Of a DNA stretch of 64,000 nucleotides, positions 37,064 through 44,847 are shown piece after piece. Source of the DNA: Ramlibacter pinisoli (GTDB lineage: Bacteria; Pseudomonadota; Gammaproteobacteria; Burkholderiales; Burkholderiaceae_C); NCBI RefSeq assembly GCF_009758015.1, contig NZ_WSEL01000003.1, positions 434,001 to 498,000 on the forward strand, in the 5' to 3' direction. Below the pieces are notes generated by a model. The model saw only the letters and a list, made by a program, of their open reading frames with translations. It was not told where the DNA came from and did not search any database. A program made the position numbers and the translations under genes. How positions within the stretch are numbered: position 1 is the first letter of the stretch; each line of letters starts with the position of its first letter.

Positions 37064-38488
37064 ATGACGGACGACGGCGACCTGTGGCGGCTGGCCGCCA
37101 CCGAACTGGCGCGGCGCTACCGCGACGGCAGCCTCGAGCCGGTGGCCGTGGCCCGGGCTTGCCTGGCCCGCCTGGAGCAGGTGAATCCGCTGCTCAATGC
37201 GGTGATCGCCCGGCGCGACGAGGCGTTCCTGCAGGAGGCCGCGGCGGCCGCGGCCCGGTTCCGCGCCGGCCGGCCGCTGTCGCCGCTCGACGGCATTCCG
37301 CTGTCGGTCAAGGACAGCCTCTACACCCGCGACCAGCCCACCACCTGGGGCACGCGGGGCCTGCGCGACTGGTGCACCGGCGAGGACGAGCTGGCCGTCG
37401 CGCGCGCCCGCGCGGCCGGCGCGCTGGTGCTGGGCAAGACCAACGTGCCCGAGTTCGCGCTCGAGGGCTACACCGACAACCCGGTCTTCGGCGTCACCGG
37501 CAACCCCTGGAACAGCGCGCTCACCCCCGGCGGATCCAGCGGTGGCGCGGTCGCCGCGGTGGCCGCGGGCATCGGTCCGCTGGCGATCGGCCAGGACGGG
37601 GGCGGGTCCATCCGCCGCCCCGCGTCGCACGCCGGCCTGGTCGGCCTGAAGCCGTCGCTCAGCGCCGTGCCGCGCGAACACGTCTTCCCCAGCCTGCTGC
37701 TGGACTTCGAGGTCATCGGGCCATTGGCGCGGACCGTGGCCGATGCGAGGCTGCTGTTCGGGCAGATGCGGGGGCCGCACCCCGCCGATCGGTCGTCGTT
37801 CAGCGCGGCGTGGGCGGCGACGACCGCCCCCCCGCCGGTGCCACTGCGCATCCTCTACGTCGAGCGCTTCGGCGATGCCCCGCTCGATCCGCAGATCGCG
37901 GCCAGCGTGCAGCGCGGCGTCCAGGCGCTGGCCTCGCTCGGGCACCGGGTCGAGACGGGCGCGCTGCCGCTCGACCTGGGCTTCTTCACCGACGCCTGGC
38001 CCCAGATCGGCCAGGTCGGCCTGGCCCGGATGTTCGAGCAGCACCCCGACTGGGCCGCGCAGGCATCGCCCAAGTACCTGGAGATGGCCGCGCTCGGCCA
38101 GCGGGTGCCCGCCGCCCGGCTCTGGCACATCGTGGAATCGGTGCGGCGATTGCGCCGCGAGGTGGCGCTGCTGTTCGAGCGCGTCGACGTGATCGCCCTG
38201 CCGTCGGCCGCGGCCCTGCCCTGGCCGAAGGCCGACGCGTATCCGCCCGTCATCGACGGCCGGCCGGTCGGGCCGCGCGGCCACGCCGTCTACACCGGCT
38301 GGGTCAACGCCGCGGGGCTGCCGGCGCTCGCGGTCCCGTGCGAACCGTCGAGCGAAGGCCTGCCGATCGGCATGCAACTGGTGGGCGGCTACGGGCGCGA
38401 CGATTTGCTGCTCGACCTGGGCGAGGCGTTCGAAGCGGCGCAGCCCTGGGCGCACCGCTGGCCGACCCTGGGTCCCCGGGCGGCCTGA
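37064..38488 (+). CDS. Amidase-signature-family hydrolase
   Basis: A 474-residue amidase. The Ser-cisSer-Lys triad is intact: Lys in GIPLSVKDSLYT, the cis-Ser in TPGGSSGGAVAAVAAG and the nucleophile in DGGGSIRRPASHAG. The family hydrolyses linear amides, ureides or carbamates; the substrate is unknown. It is only 4 nt after the TRAP receptor pair, so it is part of that transcript. This suggests that the imported compound contains, or is converted to, an amide. It converges on a cupin gene, with a GC hairpin between. Confidence 0.88.
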   Translation: MTDDGDLWRLAATELARRYRDGSLEPVAVARACLARLEQVNPLLNAVIARRDEAFLQEAAAAAARFRAGRPLSPLDGIPLSVKDSLYTRDQPTTWGTRGLRDWCTGEDELAVARARAAGALVLGKTNVPEFALEGYTDNPVFGVTGNPWNSALTPGGSSGGAVAAVAAGIGPLAIGQDGGGSIRRPASHAGLVGLKPSLSAVPREHVFPSLLLDFEVIGPLARTVADARLLFGQMRGPHPADRSSFSAAWAATTAPPPVPLRILYVERFGDAPLDPQIAASVQRGVQALASLGHRVETGALPLDLGFFTDAWPQIGQVGLARMFEQHPDWAAQASPKYLEMAALGQRVPAARLWHIVESVRRLRREVALLFERVDVIALPSAAALPWPKADAYPPVIDGRPVGPRGHAVYTGWVNAAGLPALAVPCEPSSEGLPIGMQLVGGYGRDDLLLDLGEAFEAAQPWAHRWPTLGPRAA

Positions 38489-38531
38489 GCGCGCGCCCCG
38501 CCCGGACTCGTCGGGCGATCTCGGCCTGTCG

Positions 38532-38552
38532 CGCCGGGCGCCGCCCCCGGCG
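38532..38552. terminator. GC hairpin between convergent amidase and cupin genes
   Basis: The arms CGCCGGG and CCCGGCG flank a 7-nt loop next to the cupin stop codon. It lies in a 64-nt convergent gap, where a shared terminator is expected. It is a weaker hairpin than those at 13010 and 20764. Confidence 0.4.
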
Positions 38553-39137
38553 TCAACCGTGCCCGGACGGCAACCGCTGCGCCAGGTCGTCCTCGTACTT
38601 GCCGTCGATCAGCACGAACACCACCGTGGCCGGCGCGTCCGAGCGGTTCGACCAGGCGTGGTTGGTGCCGCACTGCACCAGGATGTCGCCGGCCCTCAGC
38701 ACCACCTCCGAGTCGTCGAGCAACATCGTGATCTCGCCGTCCAGGACGATCGCATAGTCGATGGTCTCGGTGCGGTGCATCAGCGGATGCCGGCCGGACG
38801 CGGCGTAGGTGTGGCCGGCCGGGTTGCCCAGCGACTCGAACAGCTGGCTCGATGTCGTGACGTCCATGCCGTCCAGGCTGCCGCGGTCGGGCGGGAAAAC
38901 GTTGACGCGGATGACGGAGCCGCGCGGCGTCGGCAACTGGCGGCGCGGGCCGAGGGTCGTCTCGGCCGTCTCGCCAGCGATCGATGCCGGCGTCTCCAGC
39001 GTGCGGAAGATGTCGGTCGAGACATACCCTGGCCGCAGCGGCGTGGTGTGGATGAAGGGCGAAGGCCCGTCCGACAGGACGATGGCCTTGCCGTTCGCGT
39101 CATGGCCGGTCACGACCCGGCGAACCATGGCAGTCAC
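38553..39137 (-). CDS. Cupin-domain protein
   Basis: A 194-residue single-cupin protein. Cupin motif 1 region is HPLMHRTETIDYAIVLDGEI and motif 2 is GDILVQCGTNHAWSN, with likely metal ligands His, Glu and His. Similar proteins with a leading VVTGHDANGKAIV segment are usually annotated only as cupins. A role as isomerase, dioxygenase or hydrolase cannot be chosen. I use GTG 39137, since AAGGAG lies 6 nt upstream; an internal ATG at 39128 is the alternative. It follows a Bug receptor by 20 nt and probably shares its transcript. Confidence 0.8.
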   Translation of the reverse strand: MTAMVRRVVTGHDANGKAIVLSDGPSPFIHTTPLRPGYVSTDIFRTLETPASIAGETAETTLGPRRQLPTPRGSVIRVNVFPPDRGSLDGMDVTTSSQLFESLGNPAGHTYAASGRHPLMHRTETIDYAIVLDGEITMLLDDSEVVLRAGDILVQCGTNHAWSNRSDAPATVVFVLIDGKYEDDLAQRLPSGHG

Positions 39138-39157
39138 TGCATTCTCCTTGTGCGGCC

Positions 39158-40192
39158 TCATTCGGCCTTCAGTTTCTTCTCGGTGATCAGCCGCGACCAG
39201 GTCTGGCTCTCGGCGTCGATCATGCGGGTGAACTCCGGCCCCGACACCACCAGCGGGCTGGCCCCGGCGGCGGACAGGCGCTTCTTGAAGTCCTCGGTGC
39301 CCGCCGCTGCCCGGACGGCCGCCGCGATGCGCTCCACCGTCTCGGGCGCCATGCCGCGCGGTCCCATGATGGCGAACCAGGGCAGGATCTCGACGCCCGG
39401 GATGCCCTGCTCGGCGAGGGTGGGCACGCCCGGCGCCAGCTCGCTGCGCTTGCCCACGGTGGCGATGAGCCGGGCCTTGCCCGCCGCCACCGACGGCTGG
39501 GCCAGCCCGACGGCGATGAACATGCCCGAGATCTGGCCGGCCAGCACGTCGGCGAAGGCCGGCGACGCGCCCTTGTACGGCACGTGCAGCAGGTCGACGC
39601 GGGTCGCATCCTTGAACAGCTCGATGTAGGCATGCAGGATGTTGCCCAGCCCGGCCGACCCCATGCTCAGGGGCGGGTTGGACCGCCGGGCCAGCTGCAG
39701 GAATTCCTGCAGGTTGGTGGCCTGCACGTTGGTGGCGAGGATGAGTCCGATGTCCGTCTGCGCGATGCAGACGATGGGCACCAGGTCGCGCTGCGGGTCG
39801 TACGCCATCGACTTGTCGATGAACGGGCTGAACGTGATCATTCCCGAGCTGACGAACAGCAGGTTGGAGCCGTCGGCCGGCCCCAGCTTCAGGGCGTTCA
39901 CGGCCACGGCCCCGTTGCCGCCGGGCCGGTTCTCGGTGACCACCGTGGTCTTGAGGTTGGTGCGCAGTGCGTCCGCGGCGAGCCGGCCGAACACGTCGGT
40001 CGGGCCGCCGGGGGCGAACGGGATCCAGATCTTGATCATGGCCGGCACGGCAGGCGCCTGCGCCTGCGCGGGCGCCGCCAGCAGGCTGCCGGCCACCCAG
40101 GCCAGCGCCGCCAGCGCGCGGGCGCCGGCGCGCCACGCCACGTTTCGGGTCCTGTGGGCCCGGTGGGTCCTCGCGGACGTCGGTGTCGTCAT
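39158..40192 (-). CDS. Bug/TctC-family tricarboxylate-type periplasmic receptor (orphan)
   Basis: A 344-residue exported receptor. After a signal peptide ending in AAPAQAQA, the mature part has WIPFAPGGPTDVFGR, VTENRPGGNGAVA and LLHVPYKGASPAFADVLAGQ, the hallmarks of Bug proteins. These bind carboxylates such as tricarboxylates, nicotinate or amino acids. No tctA/tctB permease genes are in the window, so it must rely on a permease elsewhere or act in sensing. A GAGGAG site precedes ATG 40192. It is divergent from an MFS permease and upstream of the cupin gene. Confidence 0.9.
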   Translation of the reverse strand: MTTPTSARTHRAHRTRNVAWRAGARALAALAWVAGSLLAAPAQAQAPAVPAMIKIWIPFAPGGPTDVFGRLAADALRTNLKTTVVTENRPGGNGAVAVNALKLGPADGSNLLFVSSGMITFSPFIDKSMAYDPQRDLVPIVCIAQTDIGLILATNVQATNLQEFLQLARRSNPPLSMGSAGLGNILHAYIELFKDATRVDLLHVPYKGASPAFADVLAGQISGMFIAVGLAQPSVAAGKARLIATVGKRSELAPGVPTLAEQGIPGVEILPWFAIMGPRGMAPETVERIAAAVRAAAGTEDFKKRLSAAGASPLVVSGPEFTRMIDAESQTWSRLITEKKLKAE

Positions 40193-40282
40193 CTTGGTCT
40201 CCTCATTGTTCGGTGGACGGCTGTGCGCGGACACATTCTGCTTGCCGGCCGGCCGCCCGTGCACCGACACTGGGGTCTGCCC

Positions 40283-41476
40283 ATGTCCACACCGGTCCCG
40301 CGGCGGGTGCTGCCCGTCATCGTCCTGTCGCAGTTCGCCGGCACCTCGCTCTGGTTCGCCGTCAATGCCGTCCTGCCGGACCTGCAGCGCAACTGGGCGC
40401 TGCCGGCCACGGCGCTGGCCACGCTGACCAGCTCCGTCCAGCTCGGATTCGTCGCCGGCACGCTGGCCTTCGCGCTGCTGATGCTGGCCGACCGCTTCCG
40501 TCCGACCCGGGTGTTCCTCGCCTGCTCGCTGCTCGGCGCCCTGTGCAACGCCGTCCTGGTCCTGGTGCCGCCATCGTTCGGCCTGCTGGTGGCGTTGCGG
40601 TTCGCGGTCGGCTTCCTGCTGGCCGGCATCTACCCGGTGGGCATGAAGATCGCCGCCAGCTGGTACCGCGAAGGCCTGGGTGCCGCGCTCGGGGTGCTGG
40701 TGGGTGCGCTGGTGCTGGGAACGGCGCTGCCGCACGGCCTGCGCGCGCTCGCCGCCGACGCCGGCGGCGCGGCGGCGCCCTGGCAGCTGGTGATCCTGGC
40801 GGTCTCGCTGTTCGCGGCGCTCGGCGGCATCGCCACCGCCTGGCTGGTGCCCGACCAGCCGCGCACCGTCGGCACCCGGGTGACGCCGCGCGCCCTGGCC
40901 GCGATCTGGTCCGAACCCCGGCTGCGCGCCTCGGTCTTCGGCTACTTCGGCCACATGTGGGAGCTGTACTCGTTCTACGCGCTGGCGCCGGTGATCATCG
41001 CGGTGCGCTGGCAGGGCACGCGGGTGAGCGCCCTGGCCTTCTGGGCCATCGGCGCCGGCGCGCTGGGCTGCATCGCCGGCGGCCTGCTGGCCCGGCGCCT
41101 GGGCAGCGCCCGCATCGCCCAATGGCAGCTGGCCACCAGCGGCTGCTGCTGCCTGCTCGCGCCGGTCCTGCTCCAGGCGCCCGCGCCGCTGTTCGTGGCC
41201 TGGCTGCTGCTCTGGGGCACCACCGTGGTCGGCGACTCGCCGCAGTTCTCTGCCCTCACCGCCCGCAACGCGCCGAAGGAAGTTGTCGGCAGCGTGCTGA
41301 CGTTCACCAACTGCCTCGGCTTCGCGATCTCCGTGGCCAGCATCGAGCTGTTCGTGCGGGCCGCGGCCGCCTGGCCCCTGGGTGCCGTGCTGCCCTGGCT
41401 GGCGCTGGGTCCCGCCCTCGGCCTGCTGGCCCTTCGGCCGCTGCTGCGGCCACTGGCGGCCGCCCCCTCCGGCTGA
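40283..41476 (+). CDS. MFS transporter
   Basis: A 397-residue major facilitator with about 12 helices. The N-terminal half has FAGTSLWFAVNAVLPDL, the ADRFRPTRVFLA loop and LLAGIYPVGMKIAASWY. The C-terminal half has ARRLGSARIAQWQLA and the segment GDSPQFSALTARNAP. It resembles the nitrate/cyanate- or sugar-type MFS branches, but the substrate is unclear. It is divergent from the Bug receptor gene. It ends 29 nt before the tRNA-Gly promoter. Confidence 0.82.
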   Translation: MSTPVPRRVLPVIVLSQFAGTSLWFAVNAVLPDLQRNWALPATALATLTSSVQLGFVAGTLAFALLMLADRFRPTRVFLACSLLGALCNAVLVLVPPSFGLLVALRFAVGFLLAGIYPVGMKIAASWYREGLGAALGVLVGALVLGTALPHGLRALAADAGGAAAPWQLVILAVSLFAALGGIATAWLVPDQPRTVGTRVTPRALAAIWSEPRLRASVFGYFGHMWELYSFYALAPVIIAVRWQGTRVSALAFWAIGAGALGCIAGGLLARRLGSARIAQWQLATSGCCCLLAPVLLQAPAPLFVAWLLLWGTTVVGDSPQFSALTARNAPKEVVGSVLTFTNCLGFAISVASIELFVRAAAAWPLGAVLPWLALGPALGLLALRPLLRPLAAAPSG

Positions 41477-41505
41477 AATACGGCCGCCCAGGCGCGGCCA
41501 TTGGG

Positions 41506-41511
41506 TAGAAT
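41506..41511 (+). promoter_or_regulatory. Predicted -10 box (TAGAAT) of tRNA-Gly
   Basis: TAGAAT lies 13 nt before the mature 5' end of tRNA-Gly, as expected for a tRNA promoter with a short 5' leader. It is the same hexamer as at trhO and helps validate that class of -10 box. Confidence 0.55.
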
Positions 41512-41524
41512 CCGCGCCTGTCCC

Positions 41525-41598
41525 GCGGGCGTCGTTCAATGGCAGGACCTGAGCTTCCCAAGCTCAAGACGTGGGTTCGATTCCCATCGCCCGCTCCA
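41525..41598 (+). tRNA. tRNA-Gly (anticodon CCC)
   Basis: A complete cloverleaf can be folded. The acceptor arms are GCGGGCG and CGCCCGC. The D arm is GTTC/GGAC with a 7-nt loop, and the anticodon stem is TGAGC/GCTCA with loop TTCCCAA (anticodon CCC). The T arm is GTGGG/CCCAT with loop TTCGATT, one terminal G-T pair included. The discriminator base is T, followed by an encoded CCA at 41596-41598. The gene marks the left border of a lower-GC gene block, and tRNA genes are frequent integration sites. Confidence 0.95.
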
Positions 41599-41632
41599 CA
41601 TCTTCGCAAGATGTGTGCAGTCGACCGACTGC
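41597..41632. repeat. Two adjacent short palindromes at the tRNA-Gly 3' end
   Basis: CACATCTT-CGC-AAGATGTG (41597-41615) begins within the encoded CCA. It is followed directly by GCAGTC-GACC-GACTGC (41617-41632) and then the GCCCGGGC palindrome. They could terminate the tRNA transcript or be the remnant of an attachment region. No T tract is present. The remaining gap to the amidase stop at 41711 shows nothing else. Confidence 0.45.
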
Positions 41633-41710
41633 CCGGGCAGGGTGCAAGTCGCCCCCCGCAACGCCCCTCCCCTGTCGACCCGACGAATCGAGCTGGAGGT
41701 CGTCGAACGA

Positions 41711-43150
41711 CTAGCGGCGAACGTCTTCCCGTGGCCACCCGATCGGAAGCACCTGCTGGACGTGGCGGGCGAGTCCCAGCACGCGCGGCTCGGAAAAACG
41801 CGGTCCGATGATCTGCAACCCGACGGGAAGCCCGCTCCTGCTCAGTCCGGCCGGCACCGAACAGCCGACCAGACTCATCAGGGTCACCAGGTAAGCCGGT
41901 GCAATCCAGTCGACATAGTTGCTCAACTTCACGCCGCCGATCGAGTCGGGGAATCCTTGTTCGACCGGGAACGGTTCCACGGGCGCGGCTGGCGTGATCA
42001 GGAAATCGTAGTCGCCGAACAGCTGCCGGAACTTGCGCAGCAACCCGGCACGCACCTGCTGCGCGGCAGCCATGTCGCGCGAACCCACCTCCAGGCCGTC
42101 GCGAACGTTGCCGGCGAGATTCTTCCCCATCTTGTCCAGCAGGTGCAGCCGCTCGAACTGCTGGCCGACCATCCAATCCGCGCGCAGCGTCATGTAGGCT
42201 TCGCGCCCCTCGGCAGCCGAGAAAGCGATCTCGTCGACGCGCGCGCCGTCCGCGGCAAGGCGGTGCACTGCTGCGCGGCATACGCGCTCCACTTCCGGAT
42301 CGACACCGATTCCGGCGATGTCGGAGACATAGGCGATGCGCAAACCTGCAATGTCGTTGGCACCGCGGACTTCGTCCAGCGCACTGCGCCATGTCGGCGC
42401 GACGGAGATCGGCCACAACGGGTCGAGGCCGACCATGGCGTCGAGCATCAGCGCGGCGTCCTCGGCTTTTCGCGCCAGGGGGCCGTGCACCTGGCCCGGG
42501 TCCCAGGGCAGTGCCATGGGGTCGTTCGGGATCAGGCCCGGCGTCGTGCGCAGGCCCACGATCCCGCAGAACGCCGCCGGGATCCGGACGGAGCAGCCGA
42601 AATCGGTCCCCTGGGCAAGCGGGACCATGCCGCTGGCAACGGCGGCGGCCGAACCGCCCGACGACCCAGCCGGGCTGAGGGCCGGATTCCAGGGGTTGCG
42701 AGTCGCGCCGAAGACTGCATTGACCGTACTGGCGCCAGCCGCGAACTCGGGTGTGTTGGATTTCCCCAGGATGATGGCGCCTGCCCGCTTGAGCCGGGCC
42801 ACGACCTCGGCGTCGTGGTCCGGCACGTGATCCGCGTAGAGCGGCGAGCCATAGGTGGTGCGGATTCCGGCCGTCTCGGTGATGTCCTTGATGACGACCG
42901 GCAACCCGTGCAGGATGCCGAGGTCGCCGCCGCGCATCACCGCGTCTTCGGCCTGGCGGGCCGCTTTCCTGGCCTCCTCGGTGCAAAGCGTGACGATGGC
43001 ATTGAGAACCGGGTTGAGGCGTGCGATGGCAGCGAGGTGCGCGTCCAGCAGTTCAACGGGGCTGACTTTCCGGGCGCGAACCAGGTCGCGCTGCTCGACC
43101 GCCCCCAACCTGGTCAGGTCGCTTTCCAGTTGGGCGACGCCCATGGTCAT
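41711..43150 (-). CDS. Amidase-signature enzyme paired with the barbiturase-family enzyme (ureidomalonase or carboxybiuret-type candidate)
   Basis: A 479-residue amidase. The triad is visible: Lys in [14 protein letters not shown], cis-Ser in [16 protein letters not shown] and the nucleophile Ser in [13 protein letters not shown]. Its start overlaps the stop of the ring-opening amidohydrolase gene as ATGA, so the two are translated together. After barbiturase the next step is hydrolysis of ureidomalonate; after cyanurate hydrolase it would be hydrolysis of carboxybiuret. Either role suits an amidase-family enzyme. Assignment is by context only. It is the last gene of the minus-strand operon and converges on the tRNA gene. 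Confidence 0.85.
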   Translation of the reverse strand: MTMGVAQLESDLTRLGAVEQRDLVRARKVSPVELLDAHLAAIARLNPVLNAIVTLCTEEARKAARQAEDAVMRGGDLGILHGLPVVIKDITETAGIRTTYGSPLYADHVPDHDAEVVARLKRAGAIILGKSNTPEFAAGASTVNAVFGATRNPWNPALSPAGSSGGSAAAVASGMVPLAQGTDFGCSVRIPAAFCGIVGLRTTPGLIPNDPMALPWDPGQVHGPLARKAEDAALMLDAMVGLDPLWPISVAPTWRSALDEVRGANDIAGLRIAYVSDIAGIGVDPEVERVCRAAVHRLAADGARVDEIAFSAAEGREAYMTLRADWMVGQQFERLHLLDKMGKNLAGNVRDGLEVGSRDMAAAQQVRAGLLRKFRQLFGDYDFLITPAAPVEPFPVEQGFPDSIGGVKLSNYVDWIAPAYLVTLMSLVGCSVPAGLSRSGLPVGLQIIGPRFSEPRVLGLARHVQQVLPIGWPREDVRR

Positions 43151-44241
43151 TCCCCCAGGTCGACGATGGCGACCATCGGCCCGCCTCCGTGCGGTCCCTG
43201 GTGCATGGCGTCGACGGAAACGAACGCCGCCGGATCGCCGATCGCTGCCGCCACCACACCGCCGACGGCCGCCTTGCTGTGTCGATGGTGGTGCACGTCG
43301 GAGTCGTCCAGCATGATCTGGCGCCGCCCACGCAGCACGCCGCTCTTGTCGGCCTCGCACTTGATGAAGCAATTGACGAGCTTGCCGCCCAGGTCGGAAG
43401 CCCGTGCCCGCTCGGGCAGGTCCAGCCCCGCATTGCGGATGCCGGCGTAGATGCCGTCGATGTCGAGCGCATCCTTCATCACGCTGTGGCCGATGCGGAA
43501 GGGGCCGCCGGCGCCGTCGACGTTGCCGATCAGCACGATCTGGGCGCAGTCGAGCTCCACGCCGGACGAGCACGACGCAACGGACGAATACAGGGCGAGA
43601 TTGCGGCAGATCTCATCGGCCCTGGGCATCGAGATCTCACCCAATGCCACGGCGATGCCAAGGCCGGTGGTGCCATTCGAAACACCCATCGATTCATGCA
43701 CGTCGCAGACGACCGATTGACCGCGCCGCTCGGCGTCCTGGATCGTCTCGATCGTCAGGAGCGGAGTCTTGGTCTGGACGTAGTGCACGTCCTTCGGATC
43801 GGTGATGCCGGCGTTCTTCATCGCGGCGAGAACGCCTTCCGCGACGATCTCGACCATCGCGAGGCGGCCGATGTCCTCGGGCTTGATGGTCCTGCTCATC
43901 GCAATGCCGATCGCCAGCCTGCCCTTGCCCTTGGTGCCGGTCTTGGCGTTGCGCGCGAACACCGTCGCGTGCGGGGTGATGACGCCATCGCACCCGCCCG
44001 ACCAGACCATCGGGATCTGCTTGACTTCCGCGACGCTTCGCGTGCCGTGCTTCATGAGGACCGCTCGAAACGCCTGGTCCGACAGGATCCGCGTGAAGTC
44101 GTTGACGCCTCCGTTGCCCTCGGTCTTGCCGATCACCGCGATGACTTCATCCGCCTTCATTCGCCCCGAGAGAATGTGCTGCTCCAGACCCGAAGCATCG
44201 GTCACGTGCTTGATCTCGACTTTTGCAACATCAACAGCCAT
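43147..44241 (-). CDS. Ring-opening amidohydrolase of the barbiturase/cyanuric acid hydrolase family
   Basis: A 364-residue enzyme of the small family that opens barbiturate or cyanurate rings. Family motifs are complete: [59 protein letters not shown] and [19 protein letters not shown] with [13 protein letters not shown]. Three internal repeats, each with a Ser/Lys pair, form the active site. Details such as [14 protein letters not shown] and the DVHHHRH segment look closer to barbiturase than to AtzD/TrzD. Substrate choice remains open. It is coupled to the downstream amidase by a 4-nt overlap and lies behind an ABC importer. Confidence 0.87.
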   Translation of the reverse strand: MAVDVAKVEIKHVTDASGLEQHILSGRMKADEVIAVIGKTEGNGGVNDFTRILSDQAFRAVLMKHGTRSVAEVKQIPMVWSGGCDGVITPHATVFARNAKTGTKGKGRLAIGIAMSRTIKPEDIGRLAMVEIVAEGVLAAMKNAGITDPKDVHYVQTKTPLLTIETIQDAERRGQSVVCDVHESMGVSNGTTGLGIAVALGEISMPRADEICRNLALYSSVASCSSGVELDCAQIVLIGNVDGAGGPFRIGHSVMKDALDIDGIYAGIRNAGLDLPERARASDLGGKLVNCFIKCEADKSGVLRGRRQIMLDDSDVHHHRHSKAAVGGVVAAAIGDPAAFVSVDAMHQGPHGGGPMVAIVDLGE

Positions 44242-44291
44242 GGACGGCCTCCTTCAAAGATTCAAGAATTTCCAGGCACACCCGGGGCGTC

Positions 44292-44310
44292 CCACCGGAG
44301 CTTCCGGTGG
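44292..44310 (-). promoter_or_regulatory. Intercistronic 8-bp hairpin
   Basis: CCACCGGA and TCCGGTGG flank a 3-nt loop in the 138-nt gap between the NTF2-like gene and the ring-opening hydrolase gene, all on one strand. It may act as a processing or partial-termination element that sets the ratio between transporter and enzyme genes. There is no T tract to call it a full terminator. Confidence 0.4.
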
Positions 44311-44379
44311 ATCGATCGCCTCTTGCGGGTGTGGTCAGGCCGGCCGGCGACATCGCCGACGCGGAGGGGACAGCGCGGA

Positions 44380-44820
44380 TCAGTAGTTGAAGGCGCGCGT
44401 GTTGGGGTCGTAAGCCGCGCCGTCCGTCGACTTCTTCGCGTAGTTGTACGTCGAGCGCGTGAGCGTATCCATGTGCTCCTCGAAGTGGAGGATCTTGTCG
44501 TCGCGCACCACGTACAGGTTGAACACGAACAGGTCGACAAGCTGCCCGTCGTGCGTCTCACCGTTCCAGCGGAAGCGATGGGCCACGCGGTCGCCCTCGG
44601 CAATCCAGACGGTGAAGGGGCCGTCGATCGTCGAATGGAACAAGGGCTTGAATGCATCCTCGACTGCAGCGAACTTCTTGGAAACCGCTTCCTTGCCGAC
44701 GATCGGATTCATGCCTGGCAGCAGCAACTGCACGTCGTCTGCAAGGTACTTGAGGTTGGCCGCACGGCCATCTTCGCGCTGGCCCTTCTGCCACGCTTTG
44801 ACTACTTCGAGGGGCGTCAT
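44380..44820 (-). CDS. NTF2-like (SnoaL-fold) small protein
   Basis: A 146-residue protein of the cone-shaped NTF2-like fold. It starts with MTPLEVVKAWQKGQ, has YLADDVQLLLPG and GKEAVSKKFAAV in the N-terminal helical part, and ends in a beta-rich stretch (VAHRFRWNGETHDGQLVDL, NLYVVRDDKILHFEEHMD). Members include ketosteroid-isomerase-like enzymes, cyclases and dehydratases. No catalytic dyad can be assigned. It lies between the ABC permease and the ring-opening hydrolase and so may process a ring compound, but this is only context. It is not the small AtzG subunit, which is about half as long. Confidence 0.75.
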   Translation of the reverse strand: MTPLEVVKAWQKGQREDGRAANLKYLADDVQLLLPGMNPIVGKEAVSKKFAAVEDAFKPLFHSTIDGPFTVWIAEGDRVAHRFRWNGETHDGQLVDLFVFNLYVVRDDKILHFEEHMDTLTRSTYNYAKKSTDGAAYDPNTRAFNY

Positions 44821-44847
44821 GATCGAACTCCTGGATGGTTGGGTTGG

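Noticed and set aside
40178..40210. A 5-codon leader ORF (MRRPR) overlapping the start of the Bug gene at 40192 as ATGA
   Set aside because: It has no ribosome site of its own and consists mostly of the Bug gene's own Shine-Dalgarno sequence, so it is expected by chance.
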